A DNA stretch of 8,866 nucleotides from Candidatus Bathyarchaeota archaeon. Lineage in GTDB: Archaea > Thermoproteota > Bathyarchaeia > Bathyarchaeales > Bathycorpusculaceae. The position numbers and the translations under genes are program-made. The DNA lies in contig PIYA01000028.1 of the NCBI GenBank assembly GCA_003601785.1, positions 1 to 8,866 of the forward strand, written 5' to 3'. Positions 1 to 6,363 of this stretch are shown piece by piece; position 1 is the first letter of the stretch, and each line of letters starts with the position of its first letter. The notes beneath the pieces were generated by a model. That model had not been told where the DNA came from. It worked only from the letters and a program-made list of their open reading frames with translations, and searched no databases.

Positions 1-113
1 CCCATCTCTGTTCGAATCATTTTTAAGCTTCTGCCTAGCTTCCGCTCCCTTTCAATTATTTTCGCCGCCATCTTATCGTACCATGTGCCGTGACCGATTA
101 TCTTTCCGTTCAT
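1..113 (-). CDS. lysS: Lysyl-tRNA synthetase, class I (5' end only, runs off window)
   Basis: Only the first 37 codons are inside the window. The start reads MNGKIIGHGTWYDKMAA, followed by IIERERKLGRSLKMIRTEMG. From memory, the class I (archaeal-type) lysyl-tRNA synthetases of Thaumarchaeota and relatives begin in the same way: IGxGTWxDKxA, then a basic ERExKLGRxLxxIRxExG stretch just before the nucleotide-binding HIGH-like motif, which would lie off the window. The enzyme would charge tRNA-Lys in the cytoplasm. The ATG at 113 has a purine-rich leader (AGAGGAAAGG) close upstream and its own TATA-like box, so it need not depend on the operon ending 57 nt upstream. That this is a real partial gene is fairly safe. 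The product name rests on a short N-terminal resemblance and is moderately sure. Confidence 0.62.
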   Translation of the reverse strand, partial: MNGKIIGHGTWYDKMAAKIIERERKLGRSLKMIRTEM

Positions 114-158
114 ACTATGCCTTTCCTCTAATAGCATTGTAAAACGGAGAATAAAAAA
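114..158 (-). promoter_or_regulatory. Promoter and leader of the lysS-like gene
   Basis: On the minus strand a T-rich TATA-like box (TTTTTTAT, 151-158) lies about 24 nt ahead of a predicted transcript start near 127. The short leader then contains AGAGGAAAGG, which can pair with the 16S rRNA 3' end, before the ATG at 113. The spacing fits an archaeal TBP/TFB promoter. The same T-run could instead help terminate the upstream operon. Confidence 0.4.
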
Positions 159-170
159 CGTTTCAGAATT

Positions 171-518
171 CTATCGTTTTCTCAAGGCTGCAGCTATCGC
201 TAGTACGCCCAGAACAAACAGCACTATGGCCAGTGAGTAAAGCCAGTTAACGCCTATGAAGAACCAGGCTCCGCCTATCGCTATCAACAGCAACCCCCAA
301 GCCAATGTGCTAAATGCACCGCGTTCGTATTTCCGCGGGTTTGAAGCTCTCATCCCAGCTAGAAAAATCGTCCAGCAACCATATAATGCGATTATTAATG
401 GAGGAATCAGCCCCCAGTCTTTAATCAGTCCTAACGGAGTGTAGAGAAGAATGGAAATCACTAGAATTATCAAAAACACGCCGATAGATAACAGTCCACG
501 GTTTTGACCGACAGCCAT
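171..518 (-). CDS. Four-helix membrane protein, function unknown
   Basis: A 115-residue hydrophobic protein with four predicted membrane helices, at about residues 9-31, 36-56, 70-90 and 92-112. They are joined by short loops and end in a basic RKR tail, which would be cytoplasmic by the positive-inside rule. The loop between helices 2 and 3 is also basic (RASNPRKYER). I place the start at the ATG at 518 because AAAGGA lies about 10 nt upstream and the next gene ends at 533. A longer in-frame start at 554 would overlap that gene. It is the last gene of a three-gene operon, 14 nt after the SPFH/zinc-ribbon gene, so it is a plausible membrane anchor or partner for that protein. I do not recognise a named family. 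Four-helix proteins of this kind occur in bacterial envelope-stress loci, but assigning it there would be a guess. Confidence 0.8.
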   Translation of the reverse strand: MAVGQNRGLLSIGVFLIILVISILLYTPLGLIKDWGLIPPLIIALYGCWTIFLAGMRASNPRKYERGAFSTLAWGLLLIAIGGAWFFIGVNWLYSLAIVLFVLGVLAIAAALRKR

Positions 519-532
519 TTCACTGTTTTCCT

Positions 533-1501
533 TTATTGAATTTTTGCACCGCACTCTGGACAGAACTTAGAACCTGCAGGAATGAGTTTTCCACACTTGG
601 GACACTTGATGGTTCCAGCGGACGGTGGAGTAAGCTTTGCACCGCACTGCGGACAGAACTTGGATGTAGCTGGAACCTTAGCTCCACATTTCGGACATAT
701 AACCAAGGCTGCAGCTGGCGCCGCTGCCGGACCCGTGGGCGTCATGACCTGTGGTATGAGAACCATGCCTGTTCCTAATCCCGCTCCAGGTGATTTGCCC
801 AGTTCTTCAGCGGCTTTCTTAACGGTTTCCATTCGCAAAACTTCTGTGGGTGTGGCTCTTCCTGTTCTAAGCCAGAACAGTCTTTCACGGTATTCAGGTG
901 TTGTATCTATCCCTTCAAAACGCAAGTCTGTCAACTCTAACCCCATTCGTTTAAAGTAATCTGCGATGGCGTTTTTAACAATCATAGATGTCTCGTCAAG
1001 CCTTGTGAAAACCGTTATCAAATCATAATGTGAAAGTTCATCAATTATCCTCTCGTTCAAGAAGCCACGCAGATAATCGTTAACATCTTCCGTCGTGTAG
1101 GCTTTCTGTCCACCCACAACCTCGTTAACAAACAACTGAGGGTTTTCAACCTTGAACCAGAACGAACCGTGAAACTGAAGAGGCGCAAGCTCCGTGGTTT
1201 GAGCTCTCGCTCCGTATTTTCCAGCGAAAACCTTCGTCGATATGAAAACCACCATTGCCTTGAACGGCTTTTCACCGTATCCAGCTATCCGTGACAAGAC
1301 TCCTGTCAGCAAGGGTAAATTCAACGTTGTCAACGTGTGTCTTCCTGGACCGAGAACGTCGTAGGCTTTTCCGTCTCTGAAAAACACCGCAACCTCATAC
1401 TCGTGCACTATCAGCTGAGCACCCCACGTGATTTCCTCGTTTGGATATCTCCACACAATATCCTCTGGTCCCGGGTTCTTCCATTCTATGACTTGTGGCA
1501 T
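533..1501 (-). CDS. SPFH/band-7 domain protein with two C-terminal zinc ribbons (YdjI-like)
   Basis: A 322-residue protein. Residues about 20-230 form an SPFH (band-7) domain of the YdjI type, sometimes labelled virion core protein. Visible family stretches are VLGPGRHTLTTLNLPLL near the N-terminus, a FHGSFWFKVENPQLFV strand region and GIDTTPEYRERLFWLRTG near the domain end. A linker rich in Gly, Pro and Ala follows. Two zinc ribbons then close the protein, with cysteines at 269, 272, 283, 286 and 300, 303, 314, 317; each has the CPxCG...KFCPxCG pattern. SPFH proteins assemble into membrane-associated rings or scaffolds. No transmembrane segment is evident here, so membrane contact may come through the downstream four-helix protein. 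It starts with ATG 2 nt after the coiled-coil gene, so the two are surely co-transcribed and probably translationally coupled. The family call is confident; the cellular role of these zinc-ribbon SPFH proteins is not established. Confidence 0.88.
   Translation of the reverse strand: MPQVIEWKNPGPEDIVWRYPNEEITWGAQLIVHEYEVAVFFRDGKAYDVLGPGRHTLTTLNLPLLTGVLSRIAGYGEKPFKAMVVFISTKVFAGKYGARAQTTELAPLQFHGSFWFKVENPQLFVNEVVGGQKAYTTEDVNDYLRGFLNERIIDELSHYDLITVFTRLDETSMIVKNAIADYFKRMGLELTDLRFEGIDTTPEYRERLFWLRTGRATPTEVLRMETVKKAAEELGKSPGAGLGTGMVLIPQVMTPTGPAAAPAAALVICPKCGAKVPATSKFCPQCGAKLTPPSAGTIKCPKCGKLIPAGSKFCPECGAKIQ
543..661 (-). repeat. Internal tandem duplication encoding the two zinc ribbons
   Basis: A 26-nt segment at 543-568 recurs at 636-661 with two mismatches (tttgcaccgcact then ggacagaactt on the plus strand). 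The offset is exactly 93 nt, or 31 codons. It encodes the second half of each zinc ribbon (KFCPxCGAK). The nucleotide identity exceeds what the protein motif requires, which suggests a fairly recent duplication or gene conversion between the two ribbons. Confidence 0.7.
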
Positions 1502-1503
1502 CT

Positions 1504-2040
1504 TTAATTCACTCCTAATATTACCTCTTCCCTCTTATCAAACGTGTCCTCAAAAGCCTCTAGGGTCTCAGTCAAGTGTTGTGTACGCTCCTTAGCCTTT
1601 CCAAACTCTTGTTTGACAACCTCCTCTTTGAACGATTTTACCTCCTTGACTATTTTCTCCACATCGTCGATTAAACGGTTGTCGAAGTCTATCATCTTGT
1701 CAAGGTTTTCCTCCTTAACTTTCACAATGTTGAAAAATCCAGCGTAACCATAAGAAGCGTGGTTCACTTTCTCCGCCACACGGTCAAACTTTGCAACCAA
1801 ACGATCTACATCCGTTAAAACCTCGAACAAGCGGCGGTCAGAAAGCCTTTGAAACACGTCTCTGAGGTCGTTTTTCGCTTCCGTTAACCTCCGATACAGA
1901 TGATTTCTGATGAGCTTGTCAGACTCTCTCCGCAGTTCTTTCTCCTTGTAACCTCGAAATCCTGGAATCTCGGCGAGAATCCGCTCACCAAGACGCATCT
2001 GACTTTTTCCTTTTTCATAAAAATCTTTCTTTTCGCTCAA
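1504..2040 (-). CDS. Coiled-coil protein accompanying the SPFH protein, function unknown
   Basis: A 178-residue, highly charged and mostly helical protein. After a short N-terminus comes the stretch GFRGYKEKELRRESDKLIR (about residues 27-45), which I recall in small proteins encoded beside SPFH/zinc-ribbon genes in other prokaryotes. The remainder has heptad-like spacing of hydrophobic residues through about 48-100 and 105-170, consistent with two long coiled coils around a loop containing YGYAGFF. No membrane segment, signal peptide or cysteine is visible. The start is TTG at 2040, supported by GAGG at 2049-2052 with an 8-nt spacer; no ATG fits better. It is the first gene of the operon and ends 2 nt before the SPFH gene. 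A structural or adaptor role binding the SPFH assembly is inferred from context and from the fold type, in analogy to PspA-like coiled-coil partners, without sequence similarity to claim homology. Confidence 0.8.
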   Translation of the reverse strand: MSEKKDFYEKGKSQMRLGERILAEIPGFRGYKEKELRRESDKLIRNHLYRRLTEAKNDLRDVFQRLSDRRLFEVLTDVDRLVAKFDRVAEKVNHASYGYAGFFNIVKVKEENLDKMIDFDNRLIDDVEKIVKEVKSFKEEVVKQEFGKAKERTQHLTETLEAFEDTFDKREEVILGVN

Positions 2041-2099
2041 AATCTTATCCTCATATCATTCTTTGATTCAAAATAAAAGCAATTGTCACATTTAAGGTT
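2041..2099 (-). promoter_or_regulatory. Promoter region of the coiled-coil/SPFH/membrane operon
   Basis: This 59-nt gap separates the zinc-ribbon gene's stop from the TTG start at 2040. On the minus strand it holds two AT-rich boxes, CTTAAATG (2090-2097) and TTTTATTT (2071-2078), and a clear GAGG ribosome-binding site at 2049-2052. The first box would place the transcript start near 2066 and keep the ribosome site on the message. The second may serve as the T-rich end signal of the upstream operon. The assignment of each box is uncertain. Confidence 0.35.
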
Positions 2100-2858
2100 T
2101 TAAAATATTCCGAACCCAGATGACGGGATATCTCCTTTTATAGCTGTTCCAGTTGCTCCATCCATCAATAAGTTGTAAGTTTTGCCTTTGTACTCGTATT
2201 TTATGAACCATATCGGAGCGTGAAGGTAAACCGTTTGCTCTATTTTTATGTCATTTTTCATCTCTATTATCTTATCCACATCCTGTTGAGCCAAATAGCG
2301 ATGATGCTCTTCTATTTGCTGTTTCGCTACCTCTTCAGCTTCGTTCTTGTCTATTTCGCTGTTAAGAACCTTGGCGAAGGATTCAATTTTTCTAAAGTCA
2401 TAGGGAATTTTACCCTTTAACGGTACATCATACTCTCTTGTTGGAAAGGCTGTGGCTTTTCTAGCGAGAACAAGCCAGTCGTATTTCTTGTTGATTTTTC
2501 CCTCTTTAACGACTGGTGGTGTTATTCGCTCAAAAATCCCCTTGTAAGTTGTTTCAATGGTTACCGCCACAACCCAGAATGGCGTATAAACCAAGTTTTT
2601 CTCCGTGATTTTTGATTTTCTTGCAAGGTCTGACGGTTTCAGGAAGCCTTCACGCATCCAGTTTCTAATAGGCTCCTCGATTTCTGTCTGGTCATACCTG
2701 TTTAAGAGCATAGAATGTTCAAAGGTGAACGGCTTTCCCGTTTCTATGACAACCGTGTAGCCGCAGTATTTGCAAGTCGCTATTATTTCACCCGGCTCGA
2801 AAGATATGGGGGCACCACAGTTAGGGCATCTAATTTCTTGAACTATAGCCATATTCAT
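2100..2858 (-). CDS. Zinc-ribbon protein with two similar beta-type modules, function unknown
   Basis: About 252 residues. The N-terminal zinc ribbon reads IRCPNCGAPISFEPG then ATCKYCG, with ligands at about C11, C14, C29 and C32. Two stretches downstream resemble each other: YTPFWVVAVTIETTYKG (about residue 90) and HAPIWFIKYEYKGKTY (about 214). The second is followed by LLMDGATGTAIKG. This suggests a duplicated beta-rich unit, separated by a charged helical segment (about 165-205). No membrane segment is visible. The family is known to me only as uncharacterised zinc-ribbon proteins, some loosely annotated as primosomal or helicase-like, which the sequence does not support. The preceding FAD-dehydrogenase gene ends in TGATG, so its stop overlaps this start. 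AGGA sits 6 nt before the ATG at 2858 and only 3 nt before the in-frame ATG at 2861; an ATG at 2852 is also possible. Tight coupling to the flavoenzyme argues for a shared function. Confidence 0.8.
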   Translation of the reverse strand: MNMAIVQEIRCPNCGAPISFEPGEIIATCKYCGYTVVIETGKPFTFEHSMLLNRYDQTEIEEPIRNWMREGFLKPSDLARKSKITEKNLVYTPFWVVAVTIETTYKGIFERITPPVVKEGKINKKYDWLVLARKATAFPTREYDVPLKGKIPYDFRKIESFAKVLNSEIDKNEAEEVAKQQIEEHHRYLAQQDVDKIIEMKNDIKIEQTVYLHAPIWFIKYEYKGKTYNLLMDGATGTAIKGDIPSSGFGIF

Positions 2859-4240
2859 CATGTTTCCTGTTTTTCTCTTTTCATTATTTCTCTGGCAGCT
2901 ATCACACCCGAGGCTGACGCTTGAATAAGTCCTCGCGTAACTCCTGCTCCATCACCTATTGTGAATAAGTTGTGAATCTTGGTTTCTAAACAGCTGCTTA
3001 GTTGCAACCTTGAAGAATAAAACTTAACCTCAACACCGTACAAGAGAGTGTCTCTGGAGTAGGTACCCGGTGCAATCTTATCCAGTGCCTGAAGCATCTC
3101 CCTTATATCAGCTAAATAACGATATGGTAAGACGAAGCTTAAATCGCCTGGTGTAGCGTTCTTCAACGAAGGAGTTACTATACTTCTCGCGATTCTTTCG
3201 GGTGTAGACCTTCTGCCAGCTTCTAAGTCGCCTAAGCGTTGCACGATTACGCCTCCGCTTAGGAGGTTTGACAGTCTTGCGAGGTATTTTCCGTAGGCTA
3301 TGGGTTCTTTGAATGGTTCGGTGAAGGATGTGCTAACCAAAATAGCGAAGTTTGTGTTTTCTGTTTTTCTCTCCGCATAGCTTTGTCCATTGACGCTTAA
3401 GACTCCATTGTATGATTCGGTTATGACCTCACCGTAGGGTGCAACACAGAATGTTCGAACTTTGTCATCAAAAAACTTTGAATAATAGATAAACTTCGGC
3501 TCGTAAAGTACGTTTGTTAGCTCTTCCATAACTGCAGCCAATATTTCAACTCTTATTCCAACGTCAACCGGATTGTTAAGTGTTCTCAACCCTAAGGCTT
3601 GCGCTTCTGATTGAAGCCACTCAGCTCCGCTTCTCCCAGGAGCCACAACCACGTATTTTCCAAAGTATTTCTCCCCGTCAGTTGTTTCAATCCCTTCAGC
3701 AATGTTGTTTTTCACTATAAGACCCTTGACATCCTTTTTCAGTTTAACTTCAACTTTCCCATCGAGTTCATCGCGTATCTTTCGAAGAACTTCTGCGCAT
3801 CTCTCTGTACCCATATGCCTTATCTTTTGATGAATGAGTTTTAAACCAGCCAAAGACGCTTTCCTTTCAATTTCTTCAACCTTCTCTATGTCTGCTCCGT
3901 AAAGATGTTTTGTTGCTCCGAATTTCAGGTAAACGCTGTCCACATAGTTGATGAGTTCGTTAAGCTCTTTCTTAGATATATACTCGTTAAGCCAGCCGCC
4001 TACATCTGTTGATAAAGTTAACTTTCCGTCACTGAACGCCCCCGCTCCACCCCATCCAGACAAAAGCAAACAAGGCTCGCAATGAATACATCCAAAACCG
4101 CGGCTCGCCGGACACTTACGTTTCTCTAAATCTGGTCCCTTATCCAACATAAGAATCTTCAAATCTGTATTCCTTGCTATTTCATACGCAGAGAATATTC
4201 CAGCCGGACCAGCCCCAACGATTATTACATCATATTTCAA
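2858..4240 (-). CDS. FAD-dependent dehydrogenase of the COG2509 family
   Basis: A flavoprotein of about 460 residues. A Rossmann FAD-binding motif lies at the very start (KYDVIIVGAGPAG, glycines at about 9, 11 and 14), with an acidic strand end (LMLDKG) near residue 33. A cysteine cluster follows, C43-x7-C51-xx-C54-xx-C57, leading directly into SGWGGAGAFSDGKL, the hallmark of COG2509 uncharacterised FAD-dependent dehydrogenases. The C-terminal FAD motif GDGAGVTRGLIQASASG starts at about residue 429. I chose the TTG at 4240 rather than the TTG at 4267. The GGAG at 4250-4253 sits 9 nt upstream of it, the TATA-like box at 4283-4290 predicts a transcript start near 4259, downstream of the first TTG, and the protein then begins in the usual place just before the FAD motif. 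The substrate is unknown. The four cysteines could bind a metal or an Fe-S cluster, which is inference. Confidence 0.88.
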   Translation of the reverse strand: MKYDVIIVGAGPAGIFSAYEIARNTDLKILMLDKGPDLEKRKCPASRGFGCIHCEPCLLLSGWGGAGAFSDGKLTLSTDVGGWLNEYISKKELNELINYVDSVYLKFGATKHLYGADIEKVEEIERKASLAGLKLIHQKIRHMGTERCAEVLRKIRDELDGKVEVKLKKDVKGLIVKNNIAEGIETTDGEKYFGKYVVVAPGRSGAEWLQSEAQALGLRTLNNPVDVGIRVEILAAVMEELTNVLYEPKFIYYSKFFDDKVRTFCVAPYGEVITESYNGVLSVNGQSYAERKTENTNFAILVSTSFTEPFKEPIAYGKYLARLSNLLSGGVIVQRLGDLEAGRRSTPERIARSIVTPSLKNATPGDLSFVLPYRYLADIREMLQALDKIAPGTYSRDTLLYGVEVKFYSSRLQLSSCLETKIHNLFTIGDGAGVTRGLIQASASGVIAAREIMKREKQET

Positions 4241-4313
4241 CCGTTTTCTCTCCGGAACCCAAAACAAGATAGGGTAACTTGCATATATTTTTAGCGAATA
4301 ACACTCAAGTTGA
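4241..4313 (-). promoter_or_regulatory. Promoter and ribosome-binding site of the FAD dehydrogenase operon
   Basis: On the minus strand AAATATAT (4283-4290) is a good archaeal TATA box. About 24 nt on, near 4259, transcription should begin, giving a leader of about 19 nt with GGAG (4250-4253) placed 9 nt before the TTG at 4240. A perfect 11-nt palindrome, CTCAAGTTGAG (4303-4313), lies 12 nt upstream of the box. It could be an operator half-site or chance. Confidence 0.5.
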
Positions 4314-4326
4314 GAATGGAATCACT

Positions 4327-4668
4327 TTAGCCGTGTTTGTAAGGTATCAGACAGATGAACTTCAGAGTTTTATCACCTAAATTCTTAAACTGGTGTTTCT
4401 CATTGGGCGGAACAAAGACAACATCATCAGTTCTAAACTTTTCTTCTTTCTTTTCTCCGACAAGTAAGCCTTCCCCTTCTAAAACGAAGACTTCGTGTTC
4501 CCATGGATGACTGTGAAAAGGCGTATAACCTCCGGGCTCTATCTCAAAAAGTCTCATGGCGAAGTTTTCAGCTCCCAAATCTTTAGTGAGCAACCATCTT
4601 ACAGTTGTTTTGAAAGAGCCTTCTCCCGCGTCTTCCGCCTTGACTTTTCGATAATTAAACACTTTCAT
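4327..4668 (-). CDS. Single-domain cupin metalloprotein, substrate unknown
   Basis: A 113-residue small beta-barrel protein. Cupin motif 1 is PGGYTPFHSHPWEHEVFVLEG, with likely metal ligands H52, H54 and E59. Motif 2 is DVVFVPPNEKHQF, with the fourth ligand H92. The HxHxxxxE...H set is intact, so a bound divalent metal is expected. Such stand-alone cupins include isomerases, dioxygenases and ligand sensors, and the sequence alone does not decide. The ATG at 4668 is preferred over the in-frame ATG at 4686, because AAGGGAA (4677-4683) stands 8 nt before it; the longer form would only add MKGTNK. The gene has its own TATA-like box and is divergent from the carboxypeptidase gene. It is separated from the FAD dehydrogenase operon by that operon's promoter. 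Confidence 0.87.
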   Translation of the reverse strand: MKVFNYRKVKAEDAGEGSFKTTVRWLLTKDLGAENFAMRLFEIEPGGYTPFHSHPWEHEVFVLEGEGLLVGEKKEEKFRTDDVVFVPPNEKHQFKNLGDKTLKFICLIPYKHG

Positions 4669-4730
4669 TTTATTTGTTCCCTTCATAAGTACTGGATTAA
4701 CGGTGTCCTTTCTATGTGCTTGATATAATT
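4669..4730 (-). promoter_or_regulatory. Cupin gene promoter and ribosome-binding site
   Basis: On the minus strand AATTATAT (4723-4730) is a TATA-like box that predicts a transcript start near 4699. The leader carries AAGGGAA (4677-4683), 8 nt before the ATG at 4668. The box sits in an AT-rich core (4723-4740) that may also serve the divergent M32 gene. Confidence 0.45.
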
Positions 4731-4811
4731 TAAATTTTAACTAGTTCATCAATCTGCAAAAGGTTAAATGCCAGCTTAAACAATGTTAGTTTTCCATTAG
4801 AGGTATCAAAA
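4727..4811 (+). promoter_or_regulatory. Upstream region and ribosome-binding site of the M32 peptidase gene
   Basis: GAGGT at 4800-4804 with a 7-nt spacer is a strong Shine-Dalgarno site and fixes the ATG at 4812 as the start. The TATA box is less certain. Candidates are the AT-rich core at 4728-4740, shared with the cupin promoter, and weaker boxes near 4763 and 4775. Confidence 0.5.
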
Positions 4812-6344
4812 ATGGAATCCTTAACTTCAAGTTATAAAAAACTCATGGAAAAAGTGAAAAACGTTATAGTTTTCCAATCGGCGGTCTCTGTTGTTCACTG
4901 GGATATGGAGACGATGATGCCGCCGAAAGCCATTCAACTTCGAAGCCAACAATTGTCGATGCTTAGCCGAATTGGACATAAGATGATGACGGATCCGGAG
5001 ATTGGAAAACTGCTCGAAGAGATTCTTAGGCATCCGGAATACGACAAACTCGATATTATTCAGAAGAGAAACGTGTATCTGATAAAGAAGGAGTATGATG
5101 AACAAACTAAACTTCCAGAAGAACTTGTCGCTGCAATCGCAAAACAAAGAGCTATTACAACAGATGTTTGGAAGAAAGCTAAGGCTGCTAAAGATTTCTC
5201 CATGTTCAAACCTGAACTTGAAAAAATGGTTGATTTGGAAAAGAAAGCTGCAGAAATCCTAATGGAAGTGAAACAGACAAAAACACCTTACGACGCATTA
5301 ATCGACATATTTGAACCCAAGATGACCGCGGAGACCATCGCAAAGGTTTTTGAAGAATTAAAAGAAGGCTTAGTTACTCTGATAAAAAAATGTGAAACAG
5401 CTCCAAGACAACCTGATGTATCCATCCTTAAGCGACGAGTTCCAATAGAAGTGCAACGTAAAATAGCAAAAGAAATCGCCAGATTCATCGAATATGACAT
5501 AGAGTCAAAGAAAGCCGGAGGGAGAATCGACGAAACAGAACACCCATTCACCACGGGATACTACGATGATGTGCGAATAACAACACATTATTATGAAGAC
5601 AATTACACGTCATCCATATTTTCGGTTTTGCACGAAGGCGGTCATGCGATGTACGAGCAGAATCTAAAGCGAGAGTGGATGTTTCAACCAGTGGGCACGG
5701 CATGTTCATCAGGTTTTCATGAGTCACAGTCACGTTTTGTAGAGAACATTGTCGGTCGGTCTCGTGAGTTCTGGATTTACTTTTTGCCAAAACTTAAGGA
5801 ATTAACAGGTAATATTCTTGCGGATGTGGATTTAGATAGGTTCGTTCACGCTGTTAACCAGGTGAAACCCTCTAAGATTCGTGTTGAAGCGGATGAGGTT
5901 ACATACTGCCTGCACATCATCATAAGGTTTAACCTTGAACGTGAATTGTTTACAGGCAAACTCACGGTTGGGGAACTTCCACAAACTTGGAATCAAAGCT
6001 ATAAAGAATATCTGGGCATAGACATTGAAAACGATTCGGAAGGTGTTATGCAAGACACCCACTGGGCTAGCGGACTATACGGTTACTTTCCATCATACGC
6101 ATTGGGCAACATCTACAGTGGACAAATACTCGCTGCAATGGAGAAAGACTTACCGAACTGGAGAAACCGTATCGCTGAAGGAAGCTTCCACGATGTGAGA
6201 CAGTGGCTGGCTGAAAACGTTCACAGCTACGGAAACCTTTACGACCCCGCTGATCTTATCAGAAAAATCACCGGAACAGAACTCAGCGTCAAACCATACC
6301 TTAACTACCTCAACAAGAAATATTCAGAGTTATACGGTTTCTAA
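4812..6344 (+). CDS. Metallocarboxypeptidase, M32 family (carboxypeptidase Taq type)
   Basis: A 510-residue cytoplasmic zinc (or cobalt) carboxypeptidase that trims amino acids from peptide C-termini. All conserved M32 motifs are visible and in order: HPF at 244-246, DVRIT at 253-257, the HEGGH zinc-binding motif at 274-278 with catalytic E275, the third metal ligand E304 in HESQSR, IRVEAD at 356-361, and GVMQDTHW at 411-418 followed by GLYGYFPSYALGN. The N-terminus has the family-typical VHWDMETMMPPKA. Length is normal for the family (about 500), nothing is truncated, and there is no signal peptide. It appears to be a single-gene transcript: GAGGT lies 7 nt before the ATG and a T-rich tract follows the stop. 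A general peptide-turnover role is likely. Confidence 0.95.
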   Translation: MESLTSSYKKLMEKVKNVIVFQSAVSVVHWDMETMMPPKAIQLRSQQLSMLSRIGHKMMTDPEIGKLLEEILRHPEYDKLDIIQKRNVYLIKKEYDEQTKLPEELVAAIAKQRAITTDVWKKAKAAKDFSMFKPELEKMVDLEKKAAEILMEVKQTKTPYDALIDIFEPKMTAETIAKVFEELKEGLVTLIKKCETAPRQPDVSILKRRVPIEVQRKIAKEIARFIEYDIESKKAGGRIDETEHPFTTGYYDDVRITTHYYEDNYTSSIFSVLHEGGHAMYEQNLKREWMFQPVGTACSSGFHESQSRFVENIVGRSREFWIYFLPKLKELTGNILADVDLDRFVHAVNQVKPSKIRVEADEVTYCLHIIIRFNLERELFTGKLTVGELPQTWNQSYKEYLGIDIENDSEGVMQDTHWASGLYGYFPSYALGNIYSGQILAAMEKDLPNWRNRIAEGSFHDVRQWLAENVHSYGNLYDPADLIRKITGTELSVKPYLNYLNKKYSELYGF

Positions 6345-6358
6345 ACTCCTTTTTCTAT
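6345..6358 (+). terminator. T-rich termination tract after the M32 gene
   Basis: A pyrimidine-rich run (actcctttttctat) begins directly at the stop codon, and no stem-loop precedes it. Archaeal RNA polymerase commonly terminates at such oligo-T stretches. Confidence 0.4.
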
Positions 6359-6363
6359 ATCTA

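Noticed and set aside
519..554. Longer N-terminus of the four-helix membrane protein from an ATG at 554
   Set aside because: It would overlap the SPFH gene's last codons by 22 nt, and the added residues are polar and unlike the rest. The ATG at 518 has AAAGGA upstream.
582..959. Open frame of about 125 codons on the plus strand opposite the SPFH gene
   Set aside because: It is antisense to a clearly conserved gene, has no recognisable domain and lacks a ribosome site. It is a by-product of the codon pattern of the zinc-ribbon and SPFH sequence.
2100..2858. Primosomal/helicase-like annotation for the zinc-ribbon protein
   Set aside because: Only a generic N-terminal zinc ribbon supports it. 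No Walker motifs or helicase domain are present in about 252 residues.
2840..2861. ATGATGA on the minus strand as a box C of a C/D guide RNA
   Set aside because: It is the TGATG stop/start junction of two genes, and no box D (CTGA) lies at a suitable distance. A similar ATGATGA near 4984 is within the M32 coding sequence and also lacks a partner.
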